Part shown: positions 1 through 8,887 of the stretch, one piece after another | Layout: every line of letters starts with the position of its first letter | How positions within the stretch are numbered: the first letter of the stretch is position 1 | Assembly (NCBI RefSeq): GCF_004365875.1 | Contig: NZ_SODF01000001.1 | Location: 1,736,001 to 1,800,000 of the forward strand | Length of the DNA: 64,000 nt | Direction: 5' to 3' | DNA from: Kribbella kalugense | Lineage (GTDB): Bacteria; Actinomycetota; Actinomycetes; Propionibacteriales; Kribbellaceae | Program-made: the position numbers and the translations under genes | Notes under the pieces: model-generated | The model's input: the letters and a program-made list of their open reading frames with translations, nothing else | What the model was told of the DNA's origin: nothing | Databases searched by the model: none

Positions 1-3000
1 GACGACCTCGTCCAGCTCCACCTGAAGCTCGATCCCGGCGAGCTGCAGGAGCTGCTGGACAGTCCGATCAACCTCGACGAGGCCCAGGTCGGACAGGTGG
101 TCCAGGGCGGCTTCAACGTCGCCACCGCCGCCAATGAGTACTCCGACAAGACGCTCGGGGCCAACCTCCGCGTCGTGACCCGGGCATTGCCGGACTCCAG
201 CATGCTGAAGGCCGCTGCCCGGATCGTCTCGCCCGGAGCCGAGGTCTCCACCGGGCACGGTCTGACGGTCGCCGGCGGGGCGACCGAGTTCGCGCAGAGC
301 GGTGCGGTCGAGGCGCTCCGCGGGGAGTTCCTGCGGTACCGGTCAGCGCGGCCGCGGTGGACCTGGCGGATCCGGGAGTCGGCGACCGCCGACTGGTCCG
401 CCGCTCACGTCGTCGACTCCGGCGCGGACCACGACAACGCCACGCTCGACCTCGGGTACATCCACACCTACACGGTCCCGCCGCCCACGAACCAGACCGA
501 TCTGGAGACGCTCGGGCTGTCGGCCGAACGTAGTACCGCCATGCCCGAGCACATGGCCACCCGGGTCGACGGTCTCGACGAGTTGTGCGACCGGACGGTC
601 GCCGAGCTGCGGCGACGGCTCGGATCCCTCGACCGGGTCGGTCACGACCGGGTGCGCAGTCTGGTCGCCGAGGACGCGATGATCCGGCTGGACGAGACCA
701 CCAGGCCCGGCGGTGTCTGGAGACTGATCACGAACGGCGGCCGGCCGGTGGCCTGGGCGCAGCTGGAGACCGTGGCCGACCTGGAGTCGGCGGAGCTGAT
801 CAGCGACAGCTCACCCGACCACAAGCTCGAGGTATGGCGCGTCGGCAACTCGGGCACCTCCGGCAGTCAGGGGTTCAGCTCCTCCCGGACAGTCACTGCG
901 ACGGCTGCGATCGGCGGTACGGCGCTCTCCGACGTCGGACCGACCACCGCCGATCTCGCCCCGGGACTCCGCGCGGGACGAAGCACCGGCCAGGAGGACA
1001 CCGCGTCGACGGCCGACCTCGGCAGCCGCTGGAGCACCCAGCGGGTCGCGCCGACCGTCGGTGTGAAGCTGGGGTTGCGGCACAAGGTCACGGTGCACCG
1101 GCTCGACCGTGCGGAATCGTTCACGACCGAGGGCGAGGGTGACGCCTGCCTGCGGATGGCGGAGCGGGACGCGTTCCGGTACGGGCTTCCGGTACCTGCC
1201 GCGGCTCTCGTCCGCGACGAGAACGACAAGCTACGCCACGGCACCGACGGCCGGTTGCTGCTGCGTGGAGACCCGCATCCGGTCGAGAATCCGCTGCGGC
1301 TGCCGGTGTGGCTCGGCAACGGACCCGGTCAGCTGCGTGGCGCCGGGCCGGCGATGATCCGGGAGCTCACCGGCGCCGACGAAGCCCTGGAAGGCTTCCT
1401 CGCGCACCTCGACGACGAGTCGATGATTCCTCCGCTCGACGATCACGGCCAGCCGATCCCGGCCGGCCTGGCCGATGAGGACCCGGCCGCCCAGCTCAGC
1501 CGCCCGGAGAACTGGGAACGTGCGTGCCAGCAACTCGCCAAGCACCGCTTGGAAACCGGGTACGACCACGCCGCGCAGGGCGGGCTGACCTTCCAGCTCA
1601 CCGATCACCGGACCGGCCACTCGCCACGGGTGCGCTCCTACCGGATCGAAATCGAGCAGCACTTCGACCGCGCGACGCCGATCGGTGTCGCCGACGACGA
1701 CATGGTCGTCAACGTGGACATCGGTGTGAGTACGTCGGGCCGGTCCAGCAGCCGGTCGAAGAGCGTGCCGTGGTCGGCCCGGCTCGGGCTGAGCAACCAG
1801 CCCTCCCCCGGACAGTCCGGAGCCACGCCGAAGGCCGGGATCTCGCTCGGCCGCTCGTCACTGGGCCGGATCCTCGGGTGGTCGTCCAGCCGGGGCGTGT
1901 ACCGGATGACCGTTTCCGAGTCGAGTTCGCAGGTCTCGGTGTTCGACGTACCGCACACGATCAGGATCAGCGAGATCACCGACGAGGGTGGATCGGTGCC
2001 GCTGGTCTCGGCGGAGGGCAGCGCCCGGGTCTGCCTCGACAGCGAGTTCTGCGCCGAGGTCGAGCCGCCCTCACCCGCCGTACCCGGCCGGGTCGACATC
2101 GGTCTGCTGCAGACCGCGACCATCCAGCACGTCGACGCGCGCGACCCGATCCGCCGGCTGACCGAGGCCGCGCCGGAGCTCGGGCGCGGCGACAGCTCCG
2201 CGCTGCACCACCTCGGCGCCTTCCTCGCCCCACGGAACCTGATCTCCCGGCCCGAACTGCTCAGCACCGAGTACCGCACCGGGCTGGCCGTGAGCCCGGC
2301 GCCCTCCGACCCGCTGGAGGCAGTACGGCGGCGCGGACTCAGCCCACGCCGGACCACGTTGAGCGTCACCACCCGCGTCGAGAACCTCAAGTTCGTCGGC
2401 GACGGGAGCCCGATCCTGGCCGAGCTCCACGTGACCTTGGCGAGCACCGCGAGTACCTCGGGTGTCTCCAGCGGCGCGACGGCCGGCGTCGACGGCGGCA
2501 TCGGTCGCGTGGCGGCCGACGGACGCTCGCTCGGCCTGGCGGGAGGCCTGAGCCGGACGACCACCGTCTCCTCGGCCGGGTCCGAGTCGGCCACGACAGG
2601 TGTAGAGCGGACGCTGATGCGCGACGGGCGGCACTACGAGTTCTGGGGCGATCTCGTCCTCGAGGCGCAGCTCCGGTCCGGCGGTGCCAACCCGCGCGTC
2701 ATCCCGCTGGAGACGGGAGCCGTCGTACTCACGCTGCCCGAACGCGACGCGCTGCAGTCGTACGGGCAGAACAAGTTGGACCTTCCGCTGTATCAGGTCT
2801 CCGATGCCGTCGAGCGACTGCTCGACGGGAACCTCGACCTCCCGCGCCGCACCACGACCGCGCTGGTACGGCGCTACCTGATCGAGAAGGCCGGGGCCGA
2901 CGGTCTGGCCGTGGAGCACACCGACCAGCGGCTGATCGACAAGGTCCGCGAGGTAACGGGTCTCGCCGGGCCGCCAGATCAGCGTATCGACGCCGTATTG

Positions 3001-4980
3001 GTCGACGCCGAGGAGCTCGCCCGGCAGCGGGTCGAAGTCCGGCCACCGCGTCACTACGAGCGGCTCATGGGTGGCGCGCAGGTCGAGCGGTCCTCGCTGC
3101 AGGACCATGACGGCAACGACAGCGACCTGTTCCGTGAGGTGTGCGCCGCCGTCGAGGAGCATTCGCCGTGGGCGCTGGACGACCCGGTCCTGACCAGTGC
3201 GCTGCGCGGTGACCTGGCCGGTGACCGCTGGCGGAATCAGCTGGACGACATGCTCGACCCGCGCGGCTTCGTGCGTGAGCTCCCGGTCCGCGACGGTGCG
3301 GGCGAGCGCAACATCCGGGTCCGGATCAAGCTCAGGTTCACCGGGCCGGTGACCACCGAGGCCGGCGGGACCGAGGGGCAGACCGGCAACGGCTTCGGCC
3401 TGATCCAGTTGTGGAACATGCGGGAACGCAACCGCAGCGTCACCGAAGGCACGGCGTACGACGGAACGTTAGGCGTAGACGGCTCGGACGGCGTCGCCGG
3501 CAACGCCGCAGTGGGCGCGGAGCTCGGTACGTCGACCACCGCGTCGAGCAGCGAGCTCAACACCCGCATCAGTACCGGCCTGTCGATCACGACGGCCCGC
3601 GTCGAGCGGGACTACGAGGTTGTGATCGAGGTCGAGGACTCGGCAACACCTGGTGCCGCCGGGCGATCGACGACCCGCCGGGAGGCCTCCGGACGGCTGA
3701 GTCTCTCGGTCCCGGCGGCAGTACTCGACTCGGCCCCGGACCCCATGGGGGTCTCCGATCATCGGCGAGCGACGTTGCCGGACAACTACCTCGTCGAGGG
3801 CACGGTCCCCTACCGGACCGGTGAGGCGGAGGAGAACACCCTGTTCGACGCCGCCTGCGCCCGTCTCGGCCGCGCCGACATGCTCCGGGAGGCCGGTGTC
3901 CGGCTGCATCAGACCACGCTGGAGTCCCTGCTCGGCGCGAGCAACCGGATGGTCGCGTTCCAGGAGATGGCCGGGCCGTCGGGGTACGAACTCGTCCCGC
4001 TCGCCATTCCCGGGCAGAGCTCGCGGGTGGTCGCGGTCCGGGTCCGCGCGGAGGTCTCGGGCGTCGAGCTCGTCTCGGACCCAGACCCGGAGTCGACCAC
4101 CCAATTGGGCGAGAACTCCCGTGAGCTGCGCGTCAGCAACCTGACCGCGCGGAGCAACCGGCTACTCCCCGGATCGCGGACCATCGGAGGCACCACGCCC
4201 GGCGGCGAACTCACGTCGAGCCTGACCACCGGCCGCCGGGTCAGCGAGCAGGACACCGGTACGGTCGGCGCCCGTCACGAGACCGGCGCCTACGAGTCCG
4301 GGCAGGTCGTCACGGTCAAGGTGAGCGTCGACTACCACCTGGACTTCGAACGCCGCCGGATCAGCCGGAACAACCGTCCGCGGGTCGAGCGCTCCGACTC
4401 GGTGCACCGCGCGGCGTCCGGCGAGGCGTACCTGACGATGTTCCGGCACGAGTACGACGCGATGCGGGCCCGGATGGAGGCCGGCGAACCTGCGCTGGCC
4501 GGCTGGGATCCGGCGCAGCAGCCGCGGCCGGCCCGGGTCCGGACCGTGGCGATGCAGGTGGTGGCCGACGAGCAGCACCCGTACCAGCCGATGGTCGACG
4601 CTCTCGACCGGGCCCGCCAGGACGGCGTGAAGGTGCGGCTCACGGTCCGCGAACCGGGCCGCAAGAGGGAGGTGTACGTCGCCAATCCCGACGGCACGAT
4701 GACCGGCGGAGACGGCTTCGGGGCTGCGTTCGCGACGCTGCACCCGCGGCTCGCGCAACTGGCCGAAGGCCGGGTCGATCTCCGCGAGCTGTACGCCTCG
4801 CAGTCAGGCCCGTTCACCGGAACGGTCGTCGACGCACTCCAACAGCACGGCATCGCCGCGTCGGTGCTCGCCGAGACCGACTCGCGGATCCGCCGTACCC
4901 GGACCGAGGAAGAGACCGCTCGCGTACCACCGCACCGAACGACGATGTCCAATCCCGGGACGGGGATGACGATCGATTGA
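1..4980 (+). CDS. Giant modular protein of unknown function (5' end outside window)
   Basis: The reading frame is open from base 1, so the gene starts upstream; the GTG at 97 is only an internal codon. At least 1,659 residues are encoded here. I do not recognise the family. No transmembrane helix is obvious in the visible part. It contains about five spaced modules, each a Ser/Thr/Gly-rich beta-like stretch followed by a hydrophobic strand and an acidic or basic segment. Counting from base 97, they lie near residues 260-340, 525-640, 775-890, 1065-1200 and 1320-1440. The modules are separated by more helical, Arg/Leu/Asp-rich linkers. The layout recalls large actinobacterial polymorphic-toxin or type VII-associated proteins, but no WXG100 motif or toxin domain is visible, so that is speculation. 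Its stop overlaps the start of the next small gene, so the two are probably translated together. Confidence 0.85.
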   Translation, partial: DDLVQLHLKLDPGELQELLDSPINLDEAQVGQVVQGGFNVATAANEYSDKTLGANLRVVTRALPDSSMLKAAARIVSPGAEVSTGHGLTVAGGATEFAQSGAVEALRGEFLRYRSARPRWTWRIRESATADWSAAHVVDSGADHDNATLDLGYIHTYTVPPPTNQTDLETLGLSAERSTAMPEHMATRVDGLDELCDRTVAELRRRLGSLDRVGHDRVRSLVAEDAMIRLDETTRPGGVWRLITNGGRPVAWAQLETVADLESAELISDSSPDHKLEVWRVGNSGTSGSQGFSSSRTVTATAAIGGTALSDVGPTTADLAPGLRAGRSTGQEDTASTADLGSRWSTQRVAPTVGVKLGLRHKVTVHRLDRAESFTTEGEGDACLRMAERDAFRYGLPVPAAALVRDENDKLRHGTDGRLLLRGDPHPVENPLRLPVWLGNGPGQLRGAGPAMIRELTGADEALEGFLAHLDDESMIPPLDDHGQPIPAGLADEDPAAQLSRPENWERACQQLAKHRLETGYDHAAQGGLTFQLTDHRTGHSPRVRSYRIEIEQHFDRATPIGVADDDMVVNVDIGVSTSGRSSSRSKSVPWSARLGLSNQPSPGQSGATPKAGISLGRSSLGRILGWSSSRGVYRMTVSESSSQVSVFDVPHTIRISEITDEGGSVPLVSAEGSARVCLDSEFCAEVEPPSPAVPGRVDIGLLQTATIQHVDARDPIRRLTEAAPELGRGDSSALHHLGAFLAPRNLISRPELLSTEYRTGLAVSPAPSDPLEAVRRRGLSPRRTTLSVTTRVENLKFVGDGSPILAELHVTLASTASTSGVSSGATAGVDGGIGRVAADGRSLGLAGGLSRTTTVSSAGSESATTGVERTLMRDGRHYEFWGDLVLEAQLRSGGANPRVIPLETGAVVLTLPERDALQSYGQNKLDLPLYQVSDAVERLLDGNLDLPRRTTTALVRRYLIEKAGADGLAVEHTDQRLIDKVREVTGLAGPPDQRIDAVLVDAEELARQRVEVRPPRHYERLMGGAQVERSSLQDHDGNDSDLFREVCAAVEEHSPWALDDPVLTSALRGDLAGDRWRNQLDDMLDPRGFVRELPVRDGAGERNIRVRIKLRFTGPVTTEAGGTEGQTGNGFGLIQLWNMRERNRSVTEGTAYDGTLGVDGSDGVAGNAAVGAELGTSTTASSSELNTRISTGLSITTARVERDYEVVIEVEDSATPGAAGRSTTRREASGRLSLSVPAAVLDSAPDPMGVSDHRRATLPDNYLVEGTVPYRTGEAEENTLFDAACARLGRADMLREAGVRLHQTTLESLLGASNRMVAFQEMAGPSGYELVPLAIPGQSSRVVAVRVRAEVSGVELVSDPDPESTTQLGENSRELRVSNLTARSNRLLPGSRTIGGTTPGGELTSSLTTGRRVSEQDTGTVGARHETGAYESGQVVTVKVSVDYHLDFERRRISRNNRPRVERSDSVHRAASGEAYLTMFRHEYDAMRARMEAGEPALAGWDPAQQPRPARVRTVAMQVVADEQHPYQPMVDALDRARQDGVKVRLTVREPGRKREVYVANPDGTMTGGDGFGAAFATLHPRLAQLAEGRVDLRELYASQSGPFTGTVVDALQQHGIAASVLAETDSRIRRTRTEEETARVPPHRTTMSNPGTGMTID

Positions 4981-5465
4981 GTACCTACGACCCGCCGTAC
5001 GCGATCGCCCGGACATCGACCGAGGTCTCGCTCTACCTCGACCTCATCCCGTGCCCGGACTGCGGATCAGATCAAGCGGACTGGCAGGAGGAGGCCTTCA
5101 CCTACACAGGCGAATGCGTGGGCTGTGGCGCGCAGCGTGAGTACACCTTCTCGCCGCCGGAGCACGCCATCCGCGACACCTTCGGCGGACCGGAACCGTC
5201 CGAGTTGATCGACGCCGGGCAGTGGCTCGCGGTCGCCGACCGGATCGCCGGCGAGGTCGCGGTGAACGACCGGTCCGAGGGAGCGCTGACCGCGATGGCA
5301 CTCGCCCGGCAGGCGGTCGAGGAGGTCCTCAAGTTCATCCCGCCGAGCCAGGACACCGTCCCGGACGAGGCGTTCTGGACGGACGCCGGCCGCGCCGAAC
5401 GCGAGCTCGACCCGGGTCGCTTCCGGTTGGACCGCCTGCTCGTGGTCCGGGACAGCTACACCTGA
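4977..5465 (+). CDS. Small zinc-ribbon protein coupled to the giant gene
   Basis: A 162-residue protein of unknown function. Two CxxC knuckles, C26-P-D-C29 and C47-V-G-C50, form a probable zinc ribbon. They are followed by an acidic helical C-terminal half. It begins with TTG, and TTGA overlaps the TGA stop of the giant gene, which implies translational coupling and a shared job. It could be a dedicated chaperone, assembly factor or immunity partner of the giant protein; nothing in the sequence decides this. Its 3' end overlaps the convergent acVLRF1 gene by 10 bp. Confidence 0.75.
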   Translation: MSTYDPPYAIARTSTEVSLYLDLIPCPDCGSDQADWQEEAFTYTGECVGCGAQREYTFSPPEHAIRDTFGGPEPSELIDAGQWLAVADRIAGEVAVNDRSEGALTAMALARQAVEEVLKFIPPSQDTVPDEAFWTDAGRAERELDPGRFRLDRLLVVRDSYT

Positions 5466-6070
5466 TCAACCTCGATGCGGATCGCGCGCGCATCAATGCC
5501 GGCCTGCTCGAGCACCTTCTGCTTCGGATCCGGTACGCCGAGGAACGGCGGCCGCACGAGTCCGGGCAACTCTTTCAACCGCGGATCCTCGAGCACGGTG
5601 TCGATCGCCCGCCGGTCTCCCCCGCAGACGAGTACGTCGAGCTTGGCCGGCGCGAGGATCCGGACAGCGACCTCGGTCGCGGCGGCGAACGCCTCCCGCG
5701 CCTGATTGTCACGCCGGCGAGCGAACCGCTGCTGCGACCAGCCGCCGGCCTTCGTCGTCCCCTGCACATGCCGCGACCCGACCTTCGAGTCCACCAGCTT
5801 GCCGCCGGCAAACACTCCGGCCCCGTAACCGCCACGCCGCACCAGCAGTACGCCGAGACGCCGATCGGCCAGCACATGCGCGACGAGCCCCTCGCGGGTC
5901 AACACCGCGAGAGGCTCGAACGGCACGGTGACGACGGCCGAGGAACCGTCATCGGCAGACAAGGTGACGCTCGTCGGCGTCACGTTGTATTCGACGTCAC
6001 CGTGCCGTTCACCGAAGCCGGTCAGCCACCTGTCCAACCGCTCCGGCGAAACGGAGACGATACGAGTCAC
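5456..6070 (-). CDS. acVLRF1 family peptidyl-tRNA hydrolase (Vms1-like release factor)
   Basis: Actinobacterial Vms1/ANKZF1-like release factor of 204 residues. Family knowledge: these are eRF1-like proteins that cleave peptidyl-tRNA on stalled ribosomes or split 50S subunits, releasing the nascent chain. The catalytic loop is visible as GGWSQQRFARRR at about residues 109-120; the Gln and the basic run correspond to the GSxxQ-type loop of Vms1. The start is GTG, with a TACCTT -10-like box ending 7 bases before it (6083-6078), so it may also have its own leaderless transcript. The toxin gene lies 19 bp upstream on the same strand, so it may equally be cotranscribed with the toxin-antitoxin pair. 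Confidence 0.82.
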   Translation of the reverse strand: MTRIVSVSPERLDRWLTGFGERHGDVEYNVTPTSVTLSADDGSSAVVTVPFEPLAVLTREGLVAHVLADRRLGVLLVRRGGYGAGVFAGGKLVDSKVGSRHVQGTTKAGGWSQQRFARRRDNQAREAFAAATEVAVRILAPAKLDVLVCGGDRRAIDTVLEDPRLKELPGLVRPPFLGVPDPKQKVLEQAGIDARAIRIEVDQV

Positions 6071-6077
6071 ATTGCCG

Positions 6078-6083
6078 AAGGTA
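6078..6083 (-). promoter_or_regulatory. Candidate leaderless -10 box for acVLRF1
   Basis: TACCTT lies exactly 7 bases before the GTG start of acVLRF1. This spacing would place the transcription start on the start codon. No good -35 element was found, and no Shine-Dalgarno sequence precedes the gene. Confidence 0.35.
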
Positions 6084-6089
6084 GTACAG

Positions 6090-6515
6090 CTAGACAGCCG
6101 GAGGGATCTCCCACGGATTCACCACCTCAAGCCCGAATCCTTCGAAGTGCGCAACGTTCCGGGTCGCGACCTGAGCGCCGTACGCGAGGGCGATGGCGGC
6201 GATCATCCCGTCTTCGAGCGATGTCACCCTTCCTTCCGCCTCCCGTGCGACACGAAGGTCCGCGTGCAGTCGGGCAGCCTCTTCGTCATAGACCAGGAGG
6301 CGTTCCCGCGCCGATGCGATCAGCCTGTCGACGGCCGCCGCCAGACCGGTCCTGCGACGACCGACGGGCAGCCGCTGCACGCCGTACAAGAGCTCGGACA
6401 CGGTGATGGTGGTGAGGGCGAGGTTCGGCCCGTTGTCTCGCAACCAGCTGACCACCGCTTGATCAGGGGCCTTGTTCAGCGGCTCGGAGAGAACGTTGGT
6501 GTCGGCAACGATCAC
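6090..6515 (-). CDS. vapC: PIN-domain toxin (VapC/FitB type)
   Basis: A 141-residue PIN-domain endoribonuclease toxin. It shows the N-terminal MIVADTN with acidic residue D5, a second acidic position E41 in the ITVSEL motif, and a later EDGMIAA segment that supplies the remaining Mg2+-binding acid. The C-terminus RNVAHFEGFGLEVVNPW is typical of the family. The start is GTG, with GTGA overlapping the TGA stop of the antitoxin, so the two are translationally coupled. Targets of such toxins are usually tRNA or rRNA; the target here is unknown. Confidence 0.88.
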   Translation of the reverse strand: MIVADTNVLSEPLNKAPDQAVVSWLRDNGPNLALTTITVSELLYGVQRLPVGRRRTGLAAAVDRLIASARERLLVYDEEAARLHADLRVAREAEGRVTSLEDGMIAAIALAYGAQVATRNVAHFEGFGLEVVNPWEIPPAV

Positions 6516-6742
6516 GCCGGGCCGATCTCACGGGGTGCGGTCCGCTCGGGGAGCTCCAGCGCTTCACCGCGCAGGTCCTCCGCGGAGTCCAACCAGTCCT
6601 CGATGAAGTTCGGCGGGACGTCGACCGCGGCTTCGAGGATCGCACGCGCCTCTGCTTCCATCGACCGGTTGTGCTGAGCCGCGCGCCTTCTCAGCGCGTG
6701 GTGTGTCTCCTCAGGCACGTTCCGTACTGTGAGCGTAGCCAT
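6512..6742 (-). CDS. FitA-like ribbon-helix-helix antitoxin
   Basis: A 76-residue antitoxin. The N-terminus MATLTVRNVPEETHHALR is the beta-strand/helix of a FitA/Arc-type ribbon-helix-helix DNA-binding domain, and the C-terminal acidic tail should bind the PIN toxin. I chose the ATG at 6742 rather than upstream codons because AAGGGGG sits 7 bases before it and homology to the family begins there. It is followed by the toxin with a 4-bp overlap. It probably represses its own operon through the repeated TGCTnnCA sites just upstream. Confidence 0.85.
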   Translation of the reverse strand: MATLTVRNVPEETHHALRRRAAQHNRSMEAEARAILEAAVDVPPNFIEDWLDSAEDLRGEALELPERTAPREIGPA

Positions 6743-6763
6743 CAGCAACCCCCTTCCATCTAC

Positions 6764-6780
6764 TGCTGTCAATGCTAGCA
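6764..6780. promoter_or_regulatory. Putative antitoxin operator (TGCTGTCA / TGCTAGCA)
   Basis: Two adjacent octamers, TGCTGTCA at 6764-6771 and TGCTAGCA at 6773-6780, lie 22-38 bp upstream of the antitoxin start. The second is a perfect palindrome. They resemble the TGCTATCA half-sites bound by the FitAB complex of Neisseria gonorrhoeae, recalled from the literature. Confidence 0.5.
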
Positions 6781-6797
6781 GACGGAGCTGTGGCTAC

Positions 6798-7178
6798 TCA
6801 CACGTTGAAGCCGAGGGCGCGCAGCTGGTCGCGGCCGTCGTCGGTGATCTTCTCCGGACCCCACGGCGGCATCCAGACCCAGTTGATCCGGAAGTCGTTG
6901 ACGAGACCCTCCAGCGCCATCCGGGTCTGGTCCTCGATCACGTCGGTCAGCGGGCAGGCCGCGGACGTCAGCGTCATGTCGATGATCGCCGTACTGGTGT
7001 CGTCGACGGTGATGCCGTAGATCAGGCCCAGGTCGACCACGTTGATGCCGAGCTCGGGGTCGACGACGTCCTTCAGCGCCTCGGTCACGTCCTCGACCTT
7101 GGCCGGGGTCGTGCCGGCCTGAGCAGCCTCCAGGTCGACCTCGGGCAGCTCGATCTTCTCATCGGTCTGGTCAGGCAT
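6798..7178 (-). CDS. sufT: SUF-associated metal-sulfur cluster assembly factor (SufT / MIP18 family)
   Basis: A 126-residue DUF59/MIP18 family protein, last gene of the SUF operon. It helps mature iron-sulfur proteins. Features seen: a short acidic N-terminus, then the DUF59 core with DPELGINVVDLGLIY and LTSAACPLTDVIEDQ, the latter containing the conserved Cys. The start at MPDQTDEK is chosen because AAGGAG lies 7 bases upstream and the longer frame has no conserved residues. It overlaps the end of sufU by 8 bp. Confidence 0.9.
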   Translation of the reverse strand: MPDQTDEKIELPEVDLEAAQAGTTPAKVEDVTEALKDVVDPELGINVVDLGLIYGITVDDTSTAIIDMTLTSAACPLTDVIEDQTRMALEGLVNDFRINWVWMPPWGPEKITDDGRDQLRALGFNV

Positions 7179-7629
7179 TCTTTGCTCCTTCGTTGGCGGC
7201 GAGGGCCTGTGCCGTGGCATCCCGCCACGCCGACCAGCCCAGCAGTGCACACTTCACCCGGGCGGGGAACTGGGCGACGCCGGCGAACGCCACGCCGTCC
7301 TCCAGCACCTCTTCGTCCGGCTCGACGTTTCCCCGGCCCTGCATCAGCTCGAGGAACTTCTCGTACGTCGCCATCCCCTCGGCCACCGGCTTGCCGATGA
7401 CCAGGTCCGACATCACCGACGTCGCCGCCTGGCTGATCGAGCAGCCGACGCTCTGGTGCGTCACCGCCGTCACGGTGTCGCCGTCGAGCTCGACCCGGAG
7501 CGTGACCTCGTCCCCGCAGGACGGGTTCACGTGGTGCACCTCCACGTCGTACGGGTCCGCGAGGCCCGCGTGGTGCGGGGTGCGGTAGTGGTCCAGGATG
7601 ATCTCCTGGTAGAGGCTGTCCAGCTGCAT
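7171..7629 (-). CDS. sufU: SufU-type zinc-dependent sulfurtransferase
   Basis: A 152-residue IscU-like protein. In Gram-positives SufU accepts persulfide sulfur from SufS through a zinc-ligand swap. The expected zinc ligands are present: C38, D40, C63 and C127 (PSCGD, SVGCSIS and VKCALLGW motifs). The ATG start lies 1 base after the sufS stop. It belongs to the operon sufR-B-D-Rieske-C-S-U-T. Confidence 0.93.
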   Translation of the reverse strand: MQLDSLYQEIILDHYRTPHHAGLADPYDVEVHHVNPSCGDEVTLRVELDGDTVTAVTHQSVGCSISQAATSVMSDLVIGKPVAEGMATYEKFLELMQGRGNVEPDEEVLEDGVAFAGVAQFPARVKCALLGWSAWRDATAQALAANEGAKNA

Positions 7630-7630
7630 A

Positions 7631-8887
7631 TCAGTCCACCTTGAAGTATGACCGGACGAATCCGAGGCCGTCGACGAGCGCGTCGATCTCCTCGGGCGTC
7701 GTGTACAGGTAGAAAGACGCTCTGGTCGACGATTGCATTCCGAACCGCTCGTGCACCGGACGCGCGCAGTGGTGCCCGGCGCGGACCGCGATGCCGCGGG
7801 TGTCCAGCACCGTCGACACGTCGTGGGGGTGTACGCCGTCCAGCGCGAAGCTGATCGCACCGCCGTGGTTCTCCGCGTCGGTCGGCCCGAGGATCGTCAG
7901 CCCTGGAACCGTCTTCAGCCCCTCGAGCGCGTACTCGACGATCGCGTGCTCGTGCGCCGCGATCTTGTCCATCCCGATCCCGGACAGGTAGTCCACAGCC
8001 GCACCGAGACCGACGGCCTGCGCGATCGGCGGCGTACCGGCCTCGAACCTGGCCGGCGGAGCGGCGTACGTCGAACCTGTCATCCGGACGATCTCGATCA
8101 TCTCGCCGCCACCGAGGAACGGCGGCAGCGAGGCGAGCAGGTCGTACCGGCCCCAGAGCACGCCGATGCCGGTCGGGCCGACCACCTTGTGACCGGTGAA
8201 GGCCAGCAGATCCGCGCCGAGCGTCGAGACGTCGACCGGGAACTGCGGGACGGCCTGCGACGCGTCGACGACGACGGTCGCGCCGACCGCGTGCGCCTTG
8301 GCGGCGATGTCCGTGATCGGGTTGATCGTGCCGAGCGCGTTCGAGACCCAGGTCAGTGCGACGACCTTGGTCTGCTCGGTGAGCAGCTCGTCGATGTTCG
8401 ACAAATCGAGCCGGCCGTCCTCGGTCACGCCGAACCACTTCAGCGTCGCGCCGGTCCGCTCACAGGCGAGCTGCCACGGGACGATGTTGCTGTGGTGCTC
8501 CATCTCGGAGACCACCACGACATCGCCCGGCTTCAGCGAGGCGCCGAGTGTGTGCGCGGCCAGGTTGAGCGCCTCGGAGGCGTTCTTGGTGAAGACGATC
8601 TCGTCCCGGGACGGCGCGCCGATGAAGGCCGCGACCTTGTCCCGGCCGCCTTCGTACGCCGCCGTTGCCTCGGCACCGAGCTGGTGCATGGCGCGGGCGA
8701 CGTTCGCGTTGTGCTTGAGGTAATGGTCCTCGATCGCCTGGACCACCTGGAGCGGCTTCTGCGAGGAGTTCGCCGAGTCCAGGTAGACCAGCGGGTATCC
8801 GCCCGCGAGCTCGCGGGACAGGATCGGGAAGTCCGCCCGGACCGACTGCAGGTCCAAGGGACTGCTGAATGTCCGGGCGTCGGTCAC
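7631..8887 (-). CDS. sufS: Cysteine desulfurase SufS
   Basis: A 418-residue PLP-dependent group II cysteine desulfurase that removes sulfur from L-cysteine for cluster assembly. The Schiff-base lysine is K234 in GHKVVGPTGIG, and the persulfide-carrying cysteine is C374 in RAGHHCARP. Length and motifs are normal for SufS. The GTG start overlaps the sufC stop as GTGA. A single base separates it from its sulfur acceptor gene sufU. Confidence 0.95.
   Translation of the reverse strand: MTDARTFSSPLDLQSVRADFPILSRELAGGYPLVYLDSANSSQKPLQVVQAIEDHYLKHNANVARAMHQLGAEATAAYEGGRDKVAAFIGAPSRDEIVFTKNASEALNLAAHTLGASLKPGDVVVVSEMEHHSNIVPWQLACERTGATLKWFGVTEDGRLDLSNIDELLTEQTKVVALTWVSNALGTINPITDIAAKAHAVGATVVVDASQAVPQFPVDVSTLGADLLAFTGHKVVGPTGIGVLWGRYDLLASLPPFLGGGEMIEIVRMTGSTYAAPPARFEAGTPPIAQAVGLGAAVDYLSGIGMDKIAAHEHAIVEYALEGLKTVPGLTILGPTDAENHGGAISFALDGVHPHDVSTVLDTRGIAVRAGHHCARPVHERFGMQSSTRASFYLYTTPEEIDALVDGLGFVRSYFKVD

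Noticed and set aside
1524..3110. 528-codon frame inside the giant gene
   Set aside because: Arg/Pro/Ala-rich composition is typical of an out-of-frame reading of GC-rich DNA; no start signal.
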